A stretch of DNA of 64,000 bases from Bombus terrestris (lineage: Eukaryota > Arthropoda > Insecta > Hymenoptera > Apidae): contig NC_063270.1 in assembly GCF_910591885.1 (NCBI RefSeq), forward strand, positions 1,798,001-1,862,000. Reading direction: 5' to 3'. The position numbers and the translations under genes are program-made. Of this stretch, positions 1-12,201 are shown piece after piece; the first letter of the stretch is position 1, and each line of letters starts with the position of its first letter. The notes beneath the pieces were generated by a model. That model was not told the origin of the DNA. It did not search any database and was given only the letters and a program-made list of their open reading frames with translations.

Positions 1-3000
1 TATCATCGAGTTAAAGAGTCCACGAAAATAGAAAATGAAAAATGAAAGACTATTTCATTACGGGCAAACTTTAAAGTACCAATTTCTCGAAATTAAACGA
101 AACGAAATAGTGCCATAAAAATTACAATTCTATTATTCTTTTTAAGGATCGAACAAAATTAATTATCGCTTCAGTTATTCGCTAACTGTCGAAAACACTC
201 CGTAGCGTTAATTATTGATAGTTTTAGCTAATTTAACGGGTTCTCTTCGATCGTCGAATTATTATTAAGGTCGAATCGCCAGAAATATCAGATTGAATTT
301 ATCGTCCTCAAACGATTTTTAACAGCTCCACGGTGAATTATTAAGCAAAACACCGGCTCGTTTTGAATGAAAATCACGAGACATCGGAAGCTGATCCGTC
401 AAAACGCATAAAGCTTCGCATTCAACAAAAGCCTGTCGTATGCAGTATAACAGAACCTCAAGATAAAATTCGAAATTCACTGTGACAATTCTGAAATAGC
501 TGCACTCCGTTGTTTATAATCTATTATTACCATATCCATTGCTCCTCTTGCACGCGGTCTTTAAAGAGATTTATGAGCGAGCGTCGCACATTTGCCATTC
601 TCTTTCTCATCGCAAAAGAATTATTTACTATTATCGTCAAAAGAAAAAGAAGGATTCCGCCGAAGAAAAATTATTGAACAAGTAATCGCAAACGAAGGAA
701 ATAACCGTTTTCATTGTAAAAGAAAAAAAGGACGAAACACTTTTATGGGCACGGAAAAATCGTATTGCGTTTCGCGCGTTAAAACAATTACTCGTTCATC
801 GTGGTTGTAACACACATGGCTAACCATAAAACGTAGTTCGTCTTAAACGCGCTTAAGTGTATGCGTCACAATATGTCGATTTTGTAAAGTACGATTTTGT
901 AAAGAATAGCTGTAACACCAAGTCTGCAGAATATAAATACTTTTATTCCTACGAAATTAAAATTCTACAAAATGAAGAACTTCCAAGTCAAAAGATTAAA
1001 GAGTCTTGTGACAGACGCTCGACGAAGGAATTTCTAATAAGATAGACGCCTTCTCTAGTGGAATTATCAGGGTTTGTATGGAATTGGTGAAGACTCTATA
1101 GCCAAGTCCCGAAGAAACTCTTTCGTTCGTTTTTGATACGTTTAAATATCAAAGCTTTGTAAATATAATTTGTAATTGTTCTTAAAATGCTTGAAAAGTG
1201 ATTCCCTCGACAGAGTAATTTTATTAATTTTCTCACTATCAGGATACACTGTATAGATTACGTGCTTCGCTTCACAAAATTGCATTTCTCTGTTAACAAA
1301 AATTATGACTCCAGTCGAAAATCTTTGAATATTGTCGGTGAATAGTAATTTATAAAAAATGTTAAGCCAGAATAGAAGAAAATCATTGGTTCGTCCCTTT
1401 TTCATTTTTAAATAAAACGTTGAATCGAGAAAATTCCCTATAGCGATCAATACTCACGGATCACCGTATCTGAAATATATGTTACGCGTTTGTCGAAACG
1501 AATAAAACGGTGGCAAGATAAAACCGTGATTTAAACGAATACTTATATCAAAGGCATCGATACAAGTTGTACAGGAGATCCGGGAACATTAAACAGTTAA
1601 TCGAAAGTTGAAAAATGAGGTAAATCCAAGGGAAGAAATGTACGGATTCGTAAATATGCTCCGCCAAATTTTATCTTGTTTAGCGCACGATACTAATTAC
1701 GTCAAAGTCAGGAAGATTAAGTTAAGCCTTTGCCTCGGACGAATGTACATGTATCAAAAGCAGACGGTTTCAAAATTCATATCTCCCTGGTACACGCCGC
1801 GAAGTAATCTATTTAATTAACAACATAACATGTGAACTACATGAAGTATCCGATGAATTTTGTAGCCGACGATTCAAATAATACACGCCGAAACTGATCG
1901 TCCATAAAGAAATAGATCTCCTAAAGTTGGAAACACTAAATGCACTTATGTATTTCCTATAATAAATATTTTTACATTTACGAAAAATGATGTGAACTTG
2001 AAAAGCCATAGAGAAGTTATTAAAATTTATAGGAATTGTTATCTCGTTTGAAAGTTTAACTTATAAAAATCCTACACGTCCGATAAAACGTTTTCTACGA
2101 GCAGTGAAAATTATTCAAAAATGATTTTTGTTCCAAAGAAGTATCTAGATTTCTCAAATAATTTTTATATTGCTTTCTGTAACCTACGTTCGATATTGAT
2201 ATTGTATTTAGCCTGTACAGTAAAAGTATGCTACCAACATTTCAAAGGATTATTACCTAAACAAACAGAATAAAAGAGGAATAAAAGCAATCCAGGTCAT
2301 ATTTTAGAAGTATTATTTCCTATCGACGGTGGTCGTCACGTACCTTTCTCTATTTTATCTTCGATCTCTCATTGGTCTGGCGTACATAAATTTCGTTATA
2401 AAGGCGAAGAAAAAAATCGAATCTGTCGTTTATTGACGGTTTCTTGCAATATCGTGTTATGCCTATTAATTATAAAAAAATTGCATAAAAACAGCTGTAA
2501 TTCAAAGAAACGATAGTTCCGTCGATTCTCAATATTGAATTTGACGAATGAAAAACGCATAAAAGCAGTCGTTATAATTTACTACGGTGACGAACTAGAT
2601 ATTTTATTTTTAGATTACGTAGATCCCATTTATTTCTAAATTACATGGAAAAATAAAATGGATTGATCAAAGTGATAAATTGAAATATCCCGTTGATAAT
2701 ATTTTAGTTCCCGAGTGACTAATTTAATATACTAAGTTAAATATACTAAGTTATTCTAAAGTTAAGAATAAAAAAGGACATCTACACGTCAATTCCACTT
2801 ACAAACAGTTGGCGCGACGAATCGACTGACTGTATTTCTGTAACAAGTTTACTAGAAACAGATACTATAGAAATATCCTGTATATCATCCATACACACAA
2901 AGAAATGAAAGGGAAAAAACTTTGATAAAAGTACGAACCAAAGAAGCGTCAACTATGAAGCAACTTTATTACAATGTTCTCGAGAAAAGCATAAACATCA

Positions 3001-3780
3001 GCGCTAATTACCACGGGCTTCACGAAGAAGAATATAAGGAATTAAACATCTCGAAACAACCAATCCTTGTAAAATTCTATAAAGACAAAACTTAAGCTTT
3101 ATAAAGCTATCTTTTGAAGACAGACTTTTACTTTACATGATATAAGTAGCTCGCATGGCTTAGCGTTGCCGAATCGTGCAATGTCAAAGAACCAACAACG
3201 TAATCTCGAAACGAGCAACCTAATATTCATTTCGCATAGTATAGACACGATACCATAGTAGAAGGATGACATTTTTATAAAAAAAACTTTCGTGGCTAAT
3301 CGCTGCAAAGCTACGAGACCTTTCGATGGGAAGGAGAAATAAATAGAAGAAATAAATCCGAAAACAAGTAAAATAAAATAGCCAACAGGCCGAAGGAAGG
3401 TGAATCGTTAACCAAGCGACGGGATTCAACAAACCGTGCAACCCTTCTGCCGATGAAAACAGCCGATGATGACGAAGAAAACTGACGGTCACGTGTAGCC
3501 GTAGACGCGTAAGCTGCAATATCATACGGGTCGCTTGATACAATCGGTTAATCGCGCGATGCTGCGTGTGTAAAACCGTCACAGTAATCTGCTGCGAACC
3601 GAGCACTCTGCAATAATAAATACTAACATTTAAAGTTGTTTTCAGTTGCAAAAAGCAGAGGCCGAGGAACAAAAGCTAGTGAGGGAATAATGCTTTCTGA
3701 AATCTCGAGCGTAAAGCCGGCCGGCAGCGGCAACCAAATAGAACCGGTGGCCGTTTGAATATAACGAAGCGCGAGCAGAG

Positions 3781-4140
3781 AGACTAAATGCAAGCAGAAG
3801 AAACGGAAACGGATGAAGGAGAATAGGAAGACGATGAAATAACATTAGACAGCGTGAGAGGAGGGGTGACGAGAAAGAGGGATGGGTGACCAACAGGAAG
3901 CAGCAGCAGGATACGAAGAAAGGGATCGGGCCCTGCGAAACTTTTAATTAGCAAGCTTATCCATTTATCTGCATGCCGTTGAAAGGAACAGCCGTAGCTC
4001 GCTACCGAAAACAGAAGTCGAGAAAATAAAAGAATAGTCGGTGAACAGGAGAAAATGCAGTCGTACGAACAGAGAAAAGGGGATAAGGTAGGGAAGAAAA
4101 CGAGAAGAAGGATGAAAAAGAAGACGAAAGAGAGAAGTTA
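3781..4140. other. purine-rich tract on the + strand
   Basis: The + strand is dominated by G and A here, with long stretches of gaagaa, ggaga and agaaag type. It is followed after about 180 bp by pyrimidine-rich sequence on the same strand. No gene is supported. The tract creates long reading frames on the - strand rich in Ser, Phe, Leu and Pro, which are composition artefacts. Confidence 0.7.
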
Positions 4141-4329
4141 GGTGGTCGTGGAAGGAGGGTATGAGCGAGAAGATGGCGGGAAATAAACGAGGTGTGGTAG
4201 ACTGGACCGACGAGGCTCCTGATCCCACAATGCGCCACAATAGAGCGCCGACGATGGTTTTGCATATGAAAGAGGCCGAGAATGGAGACCACGGTAGATA
4301 GGTGCACATAGTGTGATATTATATCTGAC

Positions 4330-4560
4330 TAGGGTTCCACGTCCTTCCCCCTTCTCTATTTCGCTCTCTTTCGCTTTTCGTCTGCCCCATCGTCGTCTAT
4401 CCACGCTCCCATCCTCTTATCCTACCTATTCTTCTCTCTCGCTTCCTATCTTCCTCTCCGTGTACACGCTTCCTATCCTTTTTCTTCTGGTTTTCTTCTT
4501 CACTTTTTCTTTTGCTTCGAGTTCCTTTAGTAGTCCTTATTTTTCACCCTCGACAAAGGT
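4330..4560. other. pyrimidine-rich tract on the + strand
   Basis: The + strand is mainly C and T, with runs such as ccttcccccttctc and tcgctctctttcgc. It faces the purine tract at 3781-4140, giving a sharp strand-asymmetry switch near 4.2-4.3 kb. A second CT-rich patch lies at about 4735-4860. No coding sequence is supported. Confidence 0.7.
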
Positions 4561-5956
4561 ACGAGGCCGCCAGACCGATCGCCAGTTGAAAATGCGTAGG
4601 GAAAACTGCATTAGGCGAAAGGCGTCTTTCGCTTAAGATAAACTCGTTTCCATAGAGCTCAGCCCTTTAAAGTTGTGGACTGCTCATTGTGCTGCAAATT
4701 TGCGACTGCTCGCGAGACACCGTTGCTAGATCATTCTTTTCCTCTTCCACATCATTCTTTTTCCTTTCTCCATCGTTATTACTCTCCCCCTCCCCATCTC
4801 TCCTATATGTGCAAGCTCCTTCAAGTTTGTTTTCTCTCATGTTTTCTACTTTCTTGTTCTCAAAGACGCAACAGCACCGGAAAGAGCTAATTTTGCTGCG
4901 GCACTTAACGTTTCCGGTCACGTCTACTTCACCATGACTTTTAACTAATTTCGTAGCTCTAAAACGGTACGATATTTCAAAATGACAAAGCGTCTCCAAA
5001 AATACTAAAAAGTCTTAAGAATAAACAATTTTAACGTTTCACGCGGCTTCTTAAATCCAATAATTCTCAACCCTTCCTCGGGGGTGGATTTCGCGGCCAA
5101 ACAGCGAAGAGTTTTCCGAACGCGAAAGGGGTTTCCCTTCTTTCGTGTATACGATCCCCTGAGCGAAGATCGTGCCGCGACTTTCGACTTTCCCTGAATA
5201 TTTCGACTAGCCAGCTCGTTGAAAGATCGAAAGAAAGAGGTGGAGCCTCGGAACAGACAAGCGTTCCGCGTTTCGACGCAATTTCCTTAGGCGTGTACGC
5301 GGAGCTTAAATTTATGAAAGGGCTGTGGAGCTGTTTAAATAAAACAGTAACGTAGGCAATGAGAAACCGTTAATTACAACCAGCGGATAATAAAGGTAGT
5401 GCTTTTTATGAAACTATAAAATTATTAAAATGAAATAATATAATACTACGGTTTGATGGTGTGCAATCGTTTTATAAATATTGTATTATTGGGGATCTTT
5501 TTAAATGTTAATACCCTAAAGGAAGATATGAATTAAACCAGATATTGCCGCAAACTGAAAAGTGTTAAACAATATCCTATCATACCGAATACCAAATAAT
5601 AGCCTTAATAATAGCTCGATATCCCAAAACAGATTAATCATCCATCGATGAATCTCGAAAAGAACGACGTAAAAGCAAAAGGTCCATCGCAGAGGACGAT
5701 AGGACTCCGAGGGGCGGGAAAGTGGCATAAATGTTTCAGAATCGCGCGCATCTGTCGTCCGGGGGACTTTTTCAGTTCCCGAAGAGAGCTCGTTTTTGGA
5801 GCTGCTCAGGAAGGCGAAGGGCAAGTAGAAGGAAAGGGAGAAGAGGGTTTACTATCCTCGTATAATGTATTATAAGTGGAGGCACTCACAGGGCCGTCAC
5901 TACCAAACACTCAAAGCTCTCCACCCCGCTTTCTCTAGCTTCTAGCTACTGGTTGG

Positions 5957-5980
5957 TCTCTCTCTCTCTCTCTCTCTCTC
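5957..5980. repeat. (TC)n microsatellite
   Basis: Twelve perfect TC units, immediately followed by tttt. Confidence 0.95.
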
Positions 5981-6679
5981 TTTTCCACTGCCGCTTCCAA
6001 ACGCGATCCTCCACCTCACCCTCGCAGCTTCTCCGTAAACCTCTCCAGCTGCCTTCTCTGTACACTCCGCTTTCGAGTTATCGATAAGAACCGCAGACCT
6101 CTTTTGTTGGTTGATAGATAGCCTATCAAAGCGACGCGAGGTCAAATATTCGACATGCCGCCGGTTCAATTTCGTGCCAATAATATCTATGCGAAATAAG
6201 AAAACTTCCCGCCAAAACTTCGCGTACATCTATAGGAGACCGAGCTGCATTCGGAAGGAAAATGTTGACGTTGGAAAATGAACTTCGTCTACTGTATCTC
6301 GGATTGTTGCCTCCACGGTATAGCTTAGTAAAATTGGATAATATTTTTCGCATTGCGGTGAAATATCTGGGTTTTGAGGATCGATAAAGTGTTCAAACAA
6401 AGAGCACTTCTACGCATATTGGTTAATTAAGTTTGAAATATTTCTTTTTAATTGTAATGATGGCACTAATCAATATTAAAATTAAATATCTATTGAGAAG
6501 ATTACTCTGTTGTATAAAGATATAAAATCTGACAATCATCAAGAACAATTGAAGAAAGTTTATCTGAGAAAAAATCGATTGAATTTAAGTTTAAGCGTAT
6601 GATGTGAAATGCCTCGTTGATATTGTAGGTGTCTCGTAGTTTAGTCGTCGTAGGATTTCTCAATGTAAAAAATTATAGT

Positions 6680-6704
6680 TTATATATATATATATATATA
6701 TATA
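6680..6704. repeat. (TA)n microsatellite
   Basis: An uninterrupted TA dinucleotide run of about 25 bp. Confidence 0.95.
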
Positions 6705-8215
6705 ATCTAATATCATTAATATATGCAGATATAATACGTTTTTAAAATAAGATAAAAAGTATCCAACAGAATGAGATGTTAAGAATTAACGATCTCAGAA
6801 ATTGAAATTGAGAAAGCACGATATAGGAAGTTTCTTTAGGTACTTTGAACAGGGAAATAGATATAATAAATTCAGAAAAAAATTAATTATCGTATAAAGG
6901 AAGAAAATCAAAATATTAGAAGTCTGATATTTAATAAATAAGTTTTGCAGGAAAATATTAAGAGATTAAAATACGTATCTTCGATACATATCTTGCAGAA
7001 GAATCTAAAAAAACATCTATGTTAATATTAATGTCAGTATTCTGAGAAAACAACGTATTCTGTACTAAACAGTATATTCCTTATAAATAAATCTTTGTTA
7101 AGTTCTTCTGCAAGCATATGTATTGCAAAAAGAATCAATTCGTCGTTTTATTATTACGAAGCTGATTAAACCTTTATAGCGTTATAAAATCCATGCGAAA
7201 ATGGAGCATGCTTAAATGCTAGAGAGAAACTTTAATTACTCTTTGACAGGATTGTGAATTCCTTTGATCTTGCCAATTTAAAAGAATTTCTATAAAATAA
7301 CGCGTTGTAAAAACATTCGTACAATCGATAGTTAAATCAAGTGCGAAATTGAATTTATAGGTACTTGTGTAAACGGGAAAGGTAAAATAGTGGAACGAAT
7401 ATTATTTTCACTATTCTAAAATGCAAGATAAATCATATAATTGGAACGAGTCGTATTTTCTGTTTAAGGATAGAAAAACCAGAGGGAAAGACAAACTACG
7501 GTATAATGAAGTTTATCTTTCTATAACGCATCTTCTCCTATCATATTTCTCACGAGCGTAACGTTACGTAATTATATTTTTCCTGCATAAGTTTGTTCAA
7601 TAGTTTGAAATTTTTAATGCTCTTGAAACGTGATAAAACTAGTTGAAAATAACGACGATGAAAATGCGCATTTTTCATTTCAGAGCAAGCATTTTCCAGT
7701 TCGACTATTCGTTCGGCTTTCTTTTTTCAATTTTTTTATATGAAATTAATCCAAAACGTAACGTAATGGCTTAAAGACTACTTTTATAAAAATGTCAACT
7801 ATTACATAAAAACTATACCAAATCATAGAATATAACGTTAAAGTTACAATATAACGTTATTAAAAGGGATATTAAAGGATGGTCTTAAGTAACAATGTAT
7901 TTATAATCGCTAGTTTCGTCCTTATGAACTTTTCATTCACAAAAAGGAATTTTAACGACGAGCAATCACTTTCATCGATTAATTATGGATAAACTCGAAT
8001 TTAAGCATGTTTCATTTCCATGGCAAAAGGTATGAAACGAGTCGAGATCGTTTCGAAAACGAGTTCTACACGGAATTATCTAGCAATTAAGGTATTAAAA
8101 CATCGAGTATGTGCATATTATTACCGATAAGTTTTCGCCAGTGCCGCGCGAGCGGTACCGTGCACATGGACGAAGAAATAGCGCAGTGTGTTAAGAAATG
8201 GGTTTGTGAGGCCAG

Positions 8216-8401
8216 GTGGCGTGGATCAAAGCAGACACCAAGGCAGTCCTGGCGATTCACGAACACGTGATCACGAACAACGCGCGTTTATCAGTAACAC
8301 ACAGTGACTACAACACGTGGACGTTGAATATTCGTGGGGTACGTCGAGAAGATCGAGGCATTTACATGTGTCAAGTCAACACGGATCCTATGAAGAGTCA
8401 G
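8216..8401 (+). CDS. DIP/lachesin-family Ig protein, exon A (second half of Ig1)
   Basis: This internal exon encodes 62 residues, beginning VAWIKADTKAV and ending NTDPMKSQ. It contains the Ig core tryptophan (residue 3), the family stretch IHEHVITNN, and the D-x-G-x-Y-x-C signature of the second Ig cysteine (DRGIYMCQVNTDP). These are hallmarks of Ig1 in insect Dpr-interacting proteins and lachesin-like neuronal cell-surface proteins, which bind Dpr partners through Ig1 in synaptic recognition. The acceptor is ccag before 8216 and the donor is CAG|GTACGA after 8401; both junctions are phase 0. The first Ig cysteine and the signal peptide must lie on upstream exons not found here. The wording is closest, from memory, to the DIP-eta/theta/iota group, but the subtype is not certain. 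Seen: frame, motifs and splice sites. Inferred: Dpr binding. Confidence 0.92.
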
Positions 8402-9278
8402 GTACGAATAAATTATCCTTTGAAATAACAAGTCGTGCAATAAGATGAAAAAATAAAGAAACAGAGAAAAAAGAGAGGCGGAGAAAGAGTGGGAAAGGAA
8501 AGGAAAATGGTCGGAGAAATAGAGAATCTTTTTACCGTAGATCCGGGTCAGATTTTTATTGTACGCATTGCTTTGGTATGGAAGGCATTCATTTCAAAGT
8601 GAAATCCGTTCTGTGCTTGGTGAAAGTAGTGTTTTCCGACGGTCTGCGCCCGCATAGACGGAGGTGCCTAAATTCCAACGAATTATGTTCTAAAATTTTC
8701 GGAATTTACATGGCAGAAATACGACCGTTTCCTGTCCCAGCTTAATTAAAATTCGCTTGATAATAAAACTTTGCTTAATAATAAAACGTCTTCGGGACCA
8801 AAAGTTAAGATACATTATCACGATTCCCTTGGATCGAACTATTAAACGAGAATAATTCGTTGATTTCATTATCAAATCAGAGGATTATCCTTTTTCCCAT
8901 TATATGATAATATTGTCATATTCTTTCTTTTTTTTTTTTTATCTCTGTTTATTTGTTCCAGGTTATTTACATATTTTTTTACATCATTTTTTTTCCAGAA
9001 TAAACGCTGAATTCTAATTGTAGGGTGGTACAGGCAAGAGTACCGATACGCGGCGGTACGACGTAGCCATGCATTATTACATTCTTTTCTCTTTTTTTTT
9101 TTTTTTTAAGATTATTATTGTTAAATAAAATAAAATTAAGCCGCTGTTGCGCTGTGCCTATGTACGATATTTTAATTTATGTCCTGAAAGCCTGGACGCA
9201 AAAACAGGACAGATATTGTCATATTCTCTTTGCAATAGAGCATAATAATACCGATACCTTGGTGTATTGAATTTACAG
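8402..9278 (+). other. DIP gene intron A-B
   Basis: This 877-bp intron runs from GTACGA to tttacag. It contains T-rich runs at about 8928-8941 and 9093-9107 and no other recognisable feature. Confidence 0.85.
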
Positions 9279-9474
9279 AGCGCGTTTCTAGAAGTGGTGA
9301 TACCGCCGGACATAATATCCGAAGAGACCTCGAACGACTTGATGGTACCTGAGGGCGGATCCGCAAAACTGGTCTGCAAGGCTCGCGGCTATCCAAAACC
9401 TGAGATCGTATGGAAGCGAGAAGATGGCGCCGAGATTATTTCCCGTGCCGGATCGTCTGGTGGCAAAACGAAAA
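9279..9474 (+). CDS. DIP/lachesin-family Ig protein, exon B (Ig1-Ig2 linker and first half of Ig2)
   Basis: The exon opens in phase 0 after tttacag and reads SAFLEVVIPPDIISEETSND, the typical strand G of Ig1 followed by the short linker into Ig2. It continues with MVPEGGSAKLVCKARGYPKP, carrying the first Ig2 cysteine, and IVWKREDG, carrying the Ig2 core tryptophan. The donor is AAAA|GTGAGT at 9475, leaving one base of a codon (phase 1), which fits the next exon. If the donor is ignored the frame runs into the intron and stops within a few residues at 9497, so the splice site marks the real end. It follows exon A after an 877-bp intron that carries two poly-T runs. Family assignment rests on the order and spacing of these motifs. 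Confidence 0.93.
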
Positions 9475-12072
9475 GTGAGTATGTTTACAAAACCTAGAAA
9501 CCCGTGATTGCGTCTCCAGTTAAGTTCGGTTTTTATCTTCATTACATCAGTTGGAAATACATCGAGTATTTTTGCACTGGTTGTATTTCTTTAATACGAT
9601 CATTTTTTTGAAAAAGATAATACTCTTTATAAGTCGTGTTTTTGATTAGCAATTGTGTAACTCGGATTAAACAACTCGAAAATATTATTCTACCTGATAT
9701 TTCAATTATTTCAGCTCCATTTTCATTATTAAATTTTCTTTCACGGTTCTATATGACAGATATTATATGTAAATATGATAAAATTACTGGATATTCCATG
9801 GAAAATATGTATGGGCTTTTGGAATTTTATTTGTGATTTATATTAATAGTAATCTTTTTGTATCCTTCGATTTTATCAATGATTTCGGTATTCATACAAA
9901 AATATCAGCAATTTCGAAAATAACGATACCGTATAATTTACATTATAACCAATTAACGTTGAATAAATGAGAACTTATATGTTAGCTGGATCGACTTTGA
10001 GTATGCGAAAAGATTGAGAAATGGCGATGCCAATGACGTGTATATAATATGATAATATATTTTCGATATGAGTAAAGCGGCTCGTATAAAACATCAGATT
10101 GAAATCGGAAAACAGGGATAATATCGAAATTGAAGACAATTCGTCAACTTCACCTCGTACATTTCAATTCATAAATCACAAGTTTTTGAAGACCTCCCCT
10201 TTTCTGATCGAGGCAACTGTGTCAACTGATACATGGTACAAGCGAAATTTCAGCAAATTCATGCATCTTGTGACTAGAATTTCAAAAAATAGAAGTTTTT
10301 CTGTGTTAAAAATGGAATAAATTACAGCAAAAATCAAACGAACTTTTATAAATTAACTTTGACGAAGTCGACGCATTCAACGTATGATAACATCCAACGA
10401 GTTAAAACATCCCAACATACTTTCCTCTTTTTGCAACAAATTTTTTCACATTCGTAATACAGTTTGCATGATAATTTTCGCATATTTTCATACTTCGGTG
10501 ATTATGAAATCGATTTTAAAGTGCAAGATATACGATAATTCCTCAGGCTACTGAACTTGTGAGCGAAACGAAACTGTCGCCACTCATATTTCAATGTTTT
10601 CCTTCTCGTTGCATCGAATCATGCAAATATTCGTCGCCTCGATACTTGTCACAATACCGACTTAAGTAGAATTTTGACAGCCATTGAATTAACCAGTAAT
10701 TTGATACATTCTCAGCGACGAAATAATTTTCAAATTCGACGTGCACGCTATAGACGTAAACAAGTCAAGGAAAATAATTCATACTTTAATGTCGTAAGAT
10801 AATAGAACATATGAATTCTAATCTCATTCGTAGTAGATTATTCACTAGACGTGACAAATATGAAACCACGCGTCAATTTGTGAAGAAAAATCCCACGTCG
10901 TTTCTTGAAGTTTTCTTTTCAAGGAAAACACGCGCATTTTTTTATTTTAGATAGCGAAATATTAGAAATAATTTGAAGAATAAAAATTTCAGCGGTATAC
11001 GAATAAATTCACGTTACTCGCATTATCTTGTGAAGCCCTCCAGTTTTATTTCCATTTCGAATCGCTTCGTCTGTTGAATTCGTAGAATTTCATAGAAGAA
11101 TTCAAGTATACGTTTTTGAGAAATAGTACCAATTTAAGGGTAAGATCGAGTTTCAGTACAAAAGACTTGTAACGCAAGCATGTCTGTTCGATGAACACGT
11201 CTACTTTTACTCCTCTTTTCTTTGATATTTTTCGAGATTATTTTAGCTATTCAAATATAGGGTTCATGGATTCCTTAACAAGAAAATGTTTCGATTCTTA
11301 AAAGAATATTTATTATCGGGAATGTAAGAAGAAATAAGAAGATATTTTTTAGAGATAATAATGCATTCTTTTGCATAGAACAATCGAGTATTTTCATTTC
11401 GTCGAGAGAAATGCTGATTCGCAAGCGAAGGTGAAACTGCATTTTCACCCTCTGCTGTTCGCTCGCACTTCGTGAGGAGTTCGAGCAAGTAGTATTGATG
11501 TGTTGAATTGAACGGGACGATAGCGGAACCTTAAGCTTCGTATCGTATCTAATCCAATGTGTTTGATTAGTAATAGAGCCAATTCGATTATTTACTCGAA
11601 CGAATCAACCGTGTAAGTAGCTTTCCATTGACATCGAGATTCAATTGAAGCATTACACTTTAGATGTCAAAATTCTGTAATTCAAACAGACAATAAGGAA
11701 AACAGACAAGTTTGCAAACTGTATATTTAGTCTTTATCTTTCGCATTGATTCACCAAAAGCAAACTTGCAAATTTATTCGACCGAGAAATCCTTCGAATC
11801 AGCGAAAATATTACTTGCACGAGTTCGAATAAAACATTTTTTAAGCAACCAGTCTCCAAATAAATTTCTCACTTTTATTCCTCTAATCGGCAGCACCTTT
11901 ATAAATTAATTTTCCATAAAATATCACTGTGTTCGTTTAATAAAAAAAGCTCACACCTACGTAAATAATTCAGATTGGTAAGTTTGCGTTTCTCGAGAAA
12001 TCACCCGTTCGACAAACTTCCCACAAAATTTTTCAGAATCTTTAATTCCGCCCGTCTGACTCTGTATTGCAG
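9475..12072 (+). other. DIP gene intron B-C
   Basis: This 2,598-bp AT-rich intron runs from GTGAGT to attgcag. Nothing else was recognised in it; short reading frames have no domain content. Confidence 0.85.
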
Positions 12073-12201
12073 TAGCTACTGCTGAAGGGGAAACGCTGAC
12101 TTTGTCGAAAGTAACCAGAAGCGAGATGGGCACCTACCTGTGCATCGCGAGTAACGGAGTACCACCATCAGTCAGCAAACGAATGATGCTGCACGTACAC
12201 T
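12073..12201 (+). CDS. DIP/lachesin-family Ig protein, exon C (second half of Ig2)
   Basis: After the acceptor attgcag the exon starts with two bases that complete the codon left open by exon B. It reads ATAEGETLTLSKVTRSEMG, then TYLCIASNGVPPSVSKRMML, ending at HVH plus one base. The Y-x-C holds the second Ig2 cysteine, and CIASNGVPP-SVSKR is one of the most conserved stretches of DIPs and lachesins. The donor is CACT|GTGAGT, phase 1. The following intron is 20,375 bp, by far the longest of the gene, and carries all the recognisable retrotransposon remains. There is no frame damage in the exon, so the gene appears intact here. Confidence 0.94.

Larger units (their letters stand above)
1..8215. 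other. noncoding stretch upstream of the first visible DIP exon
   Basis: No exon could be supported here on either strand. The DIP signal-peptide exon and the exon for the first half of Ig1 should lie somewhere 5' of 8216, but no stretch with the expected first Ig1 cysteine followed by a donor was recognised. The stretch is AT-rich except for about 3.4-6.1 kb, which is higher in GC and contains strong purine/pyrimidine strand bias. A TC run and a TA run are listed separately. Open frames up to 150 codons between 3.2 and 4.6 kb follow the base-composition bias and carry no recognisable domain. Confidence 0.6.

Noticed and set aside
3220..4404. Several 80-150-codon - strand frames
   Set aside because: They overlap one another in different frames, are dominated by Ser, Leu, Phe and Pro because of the purine/pyrimidine bias, and show no domain.
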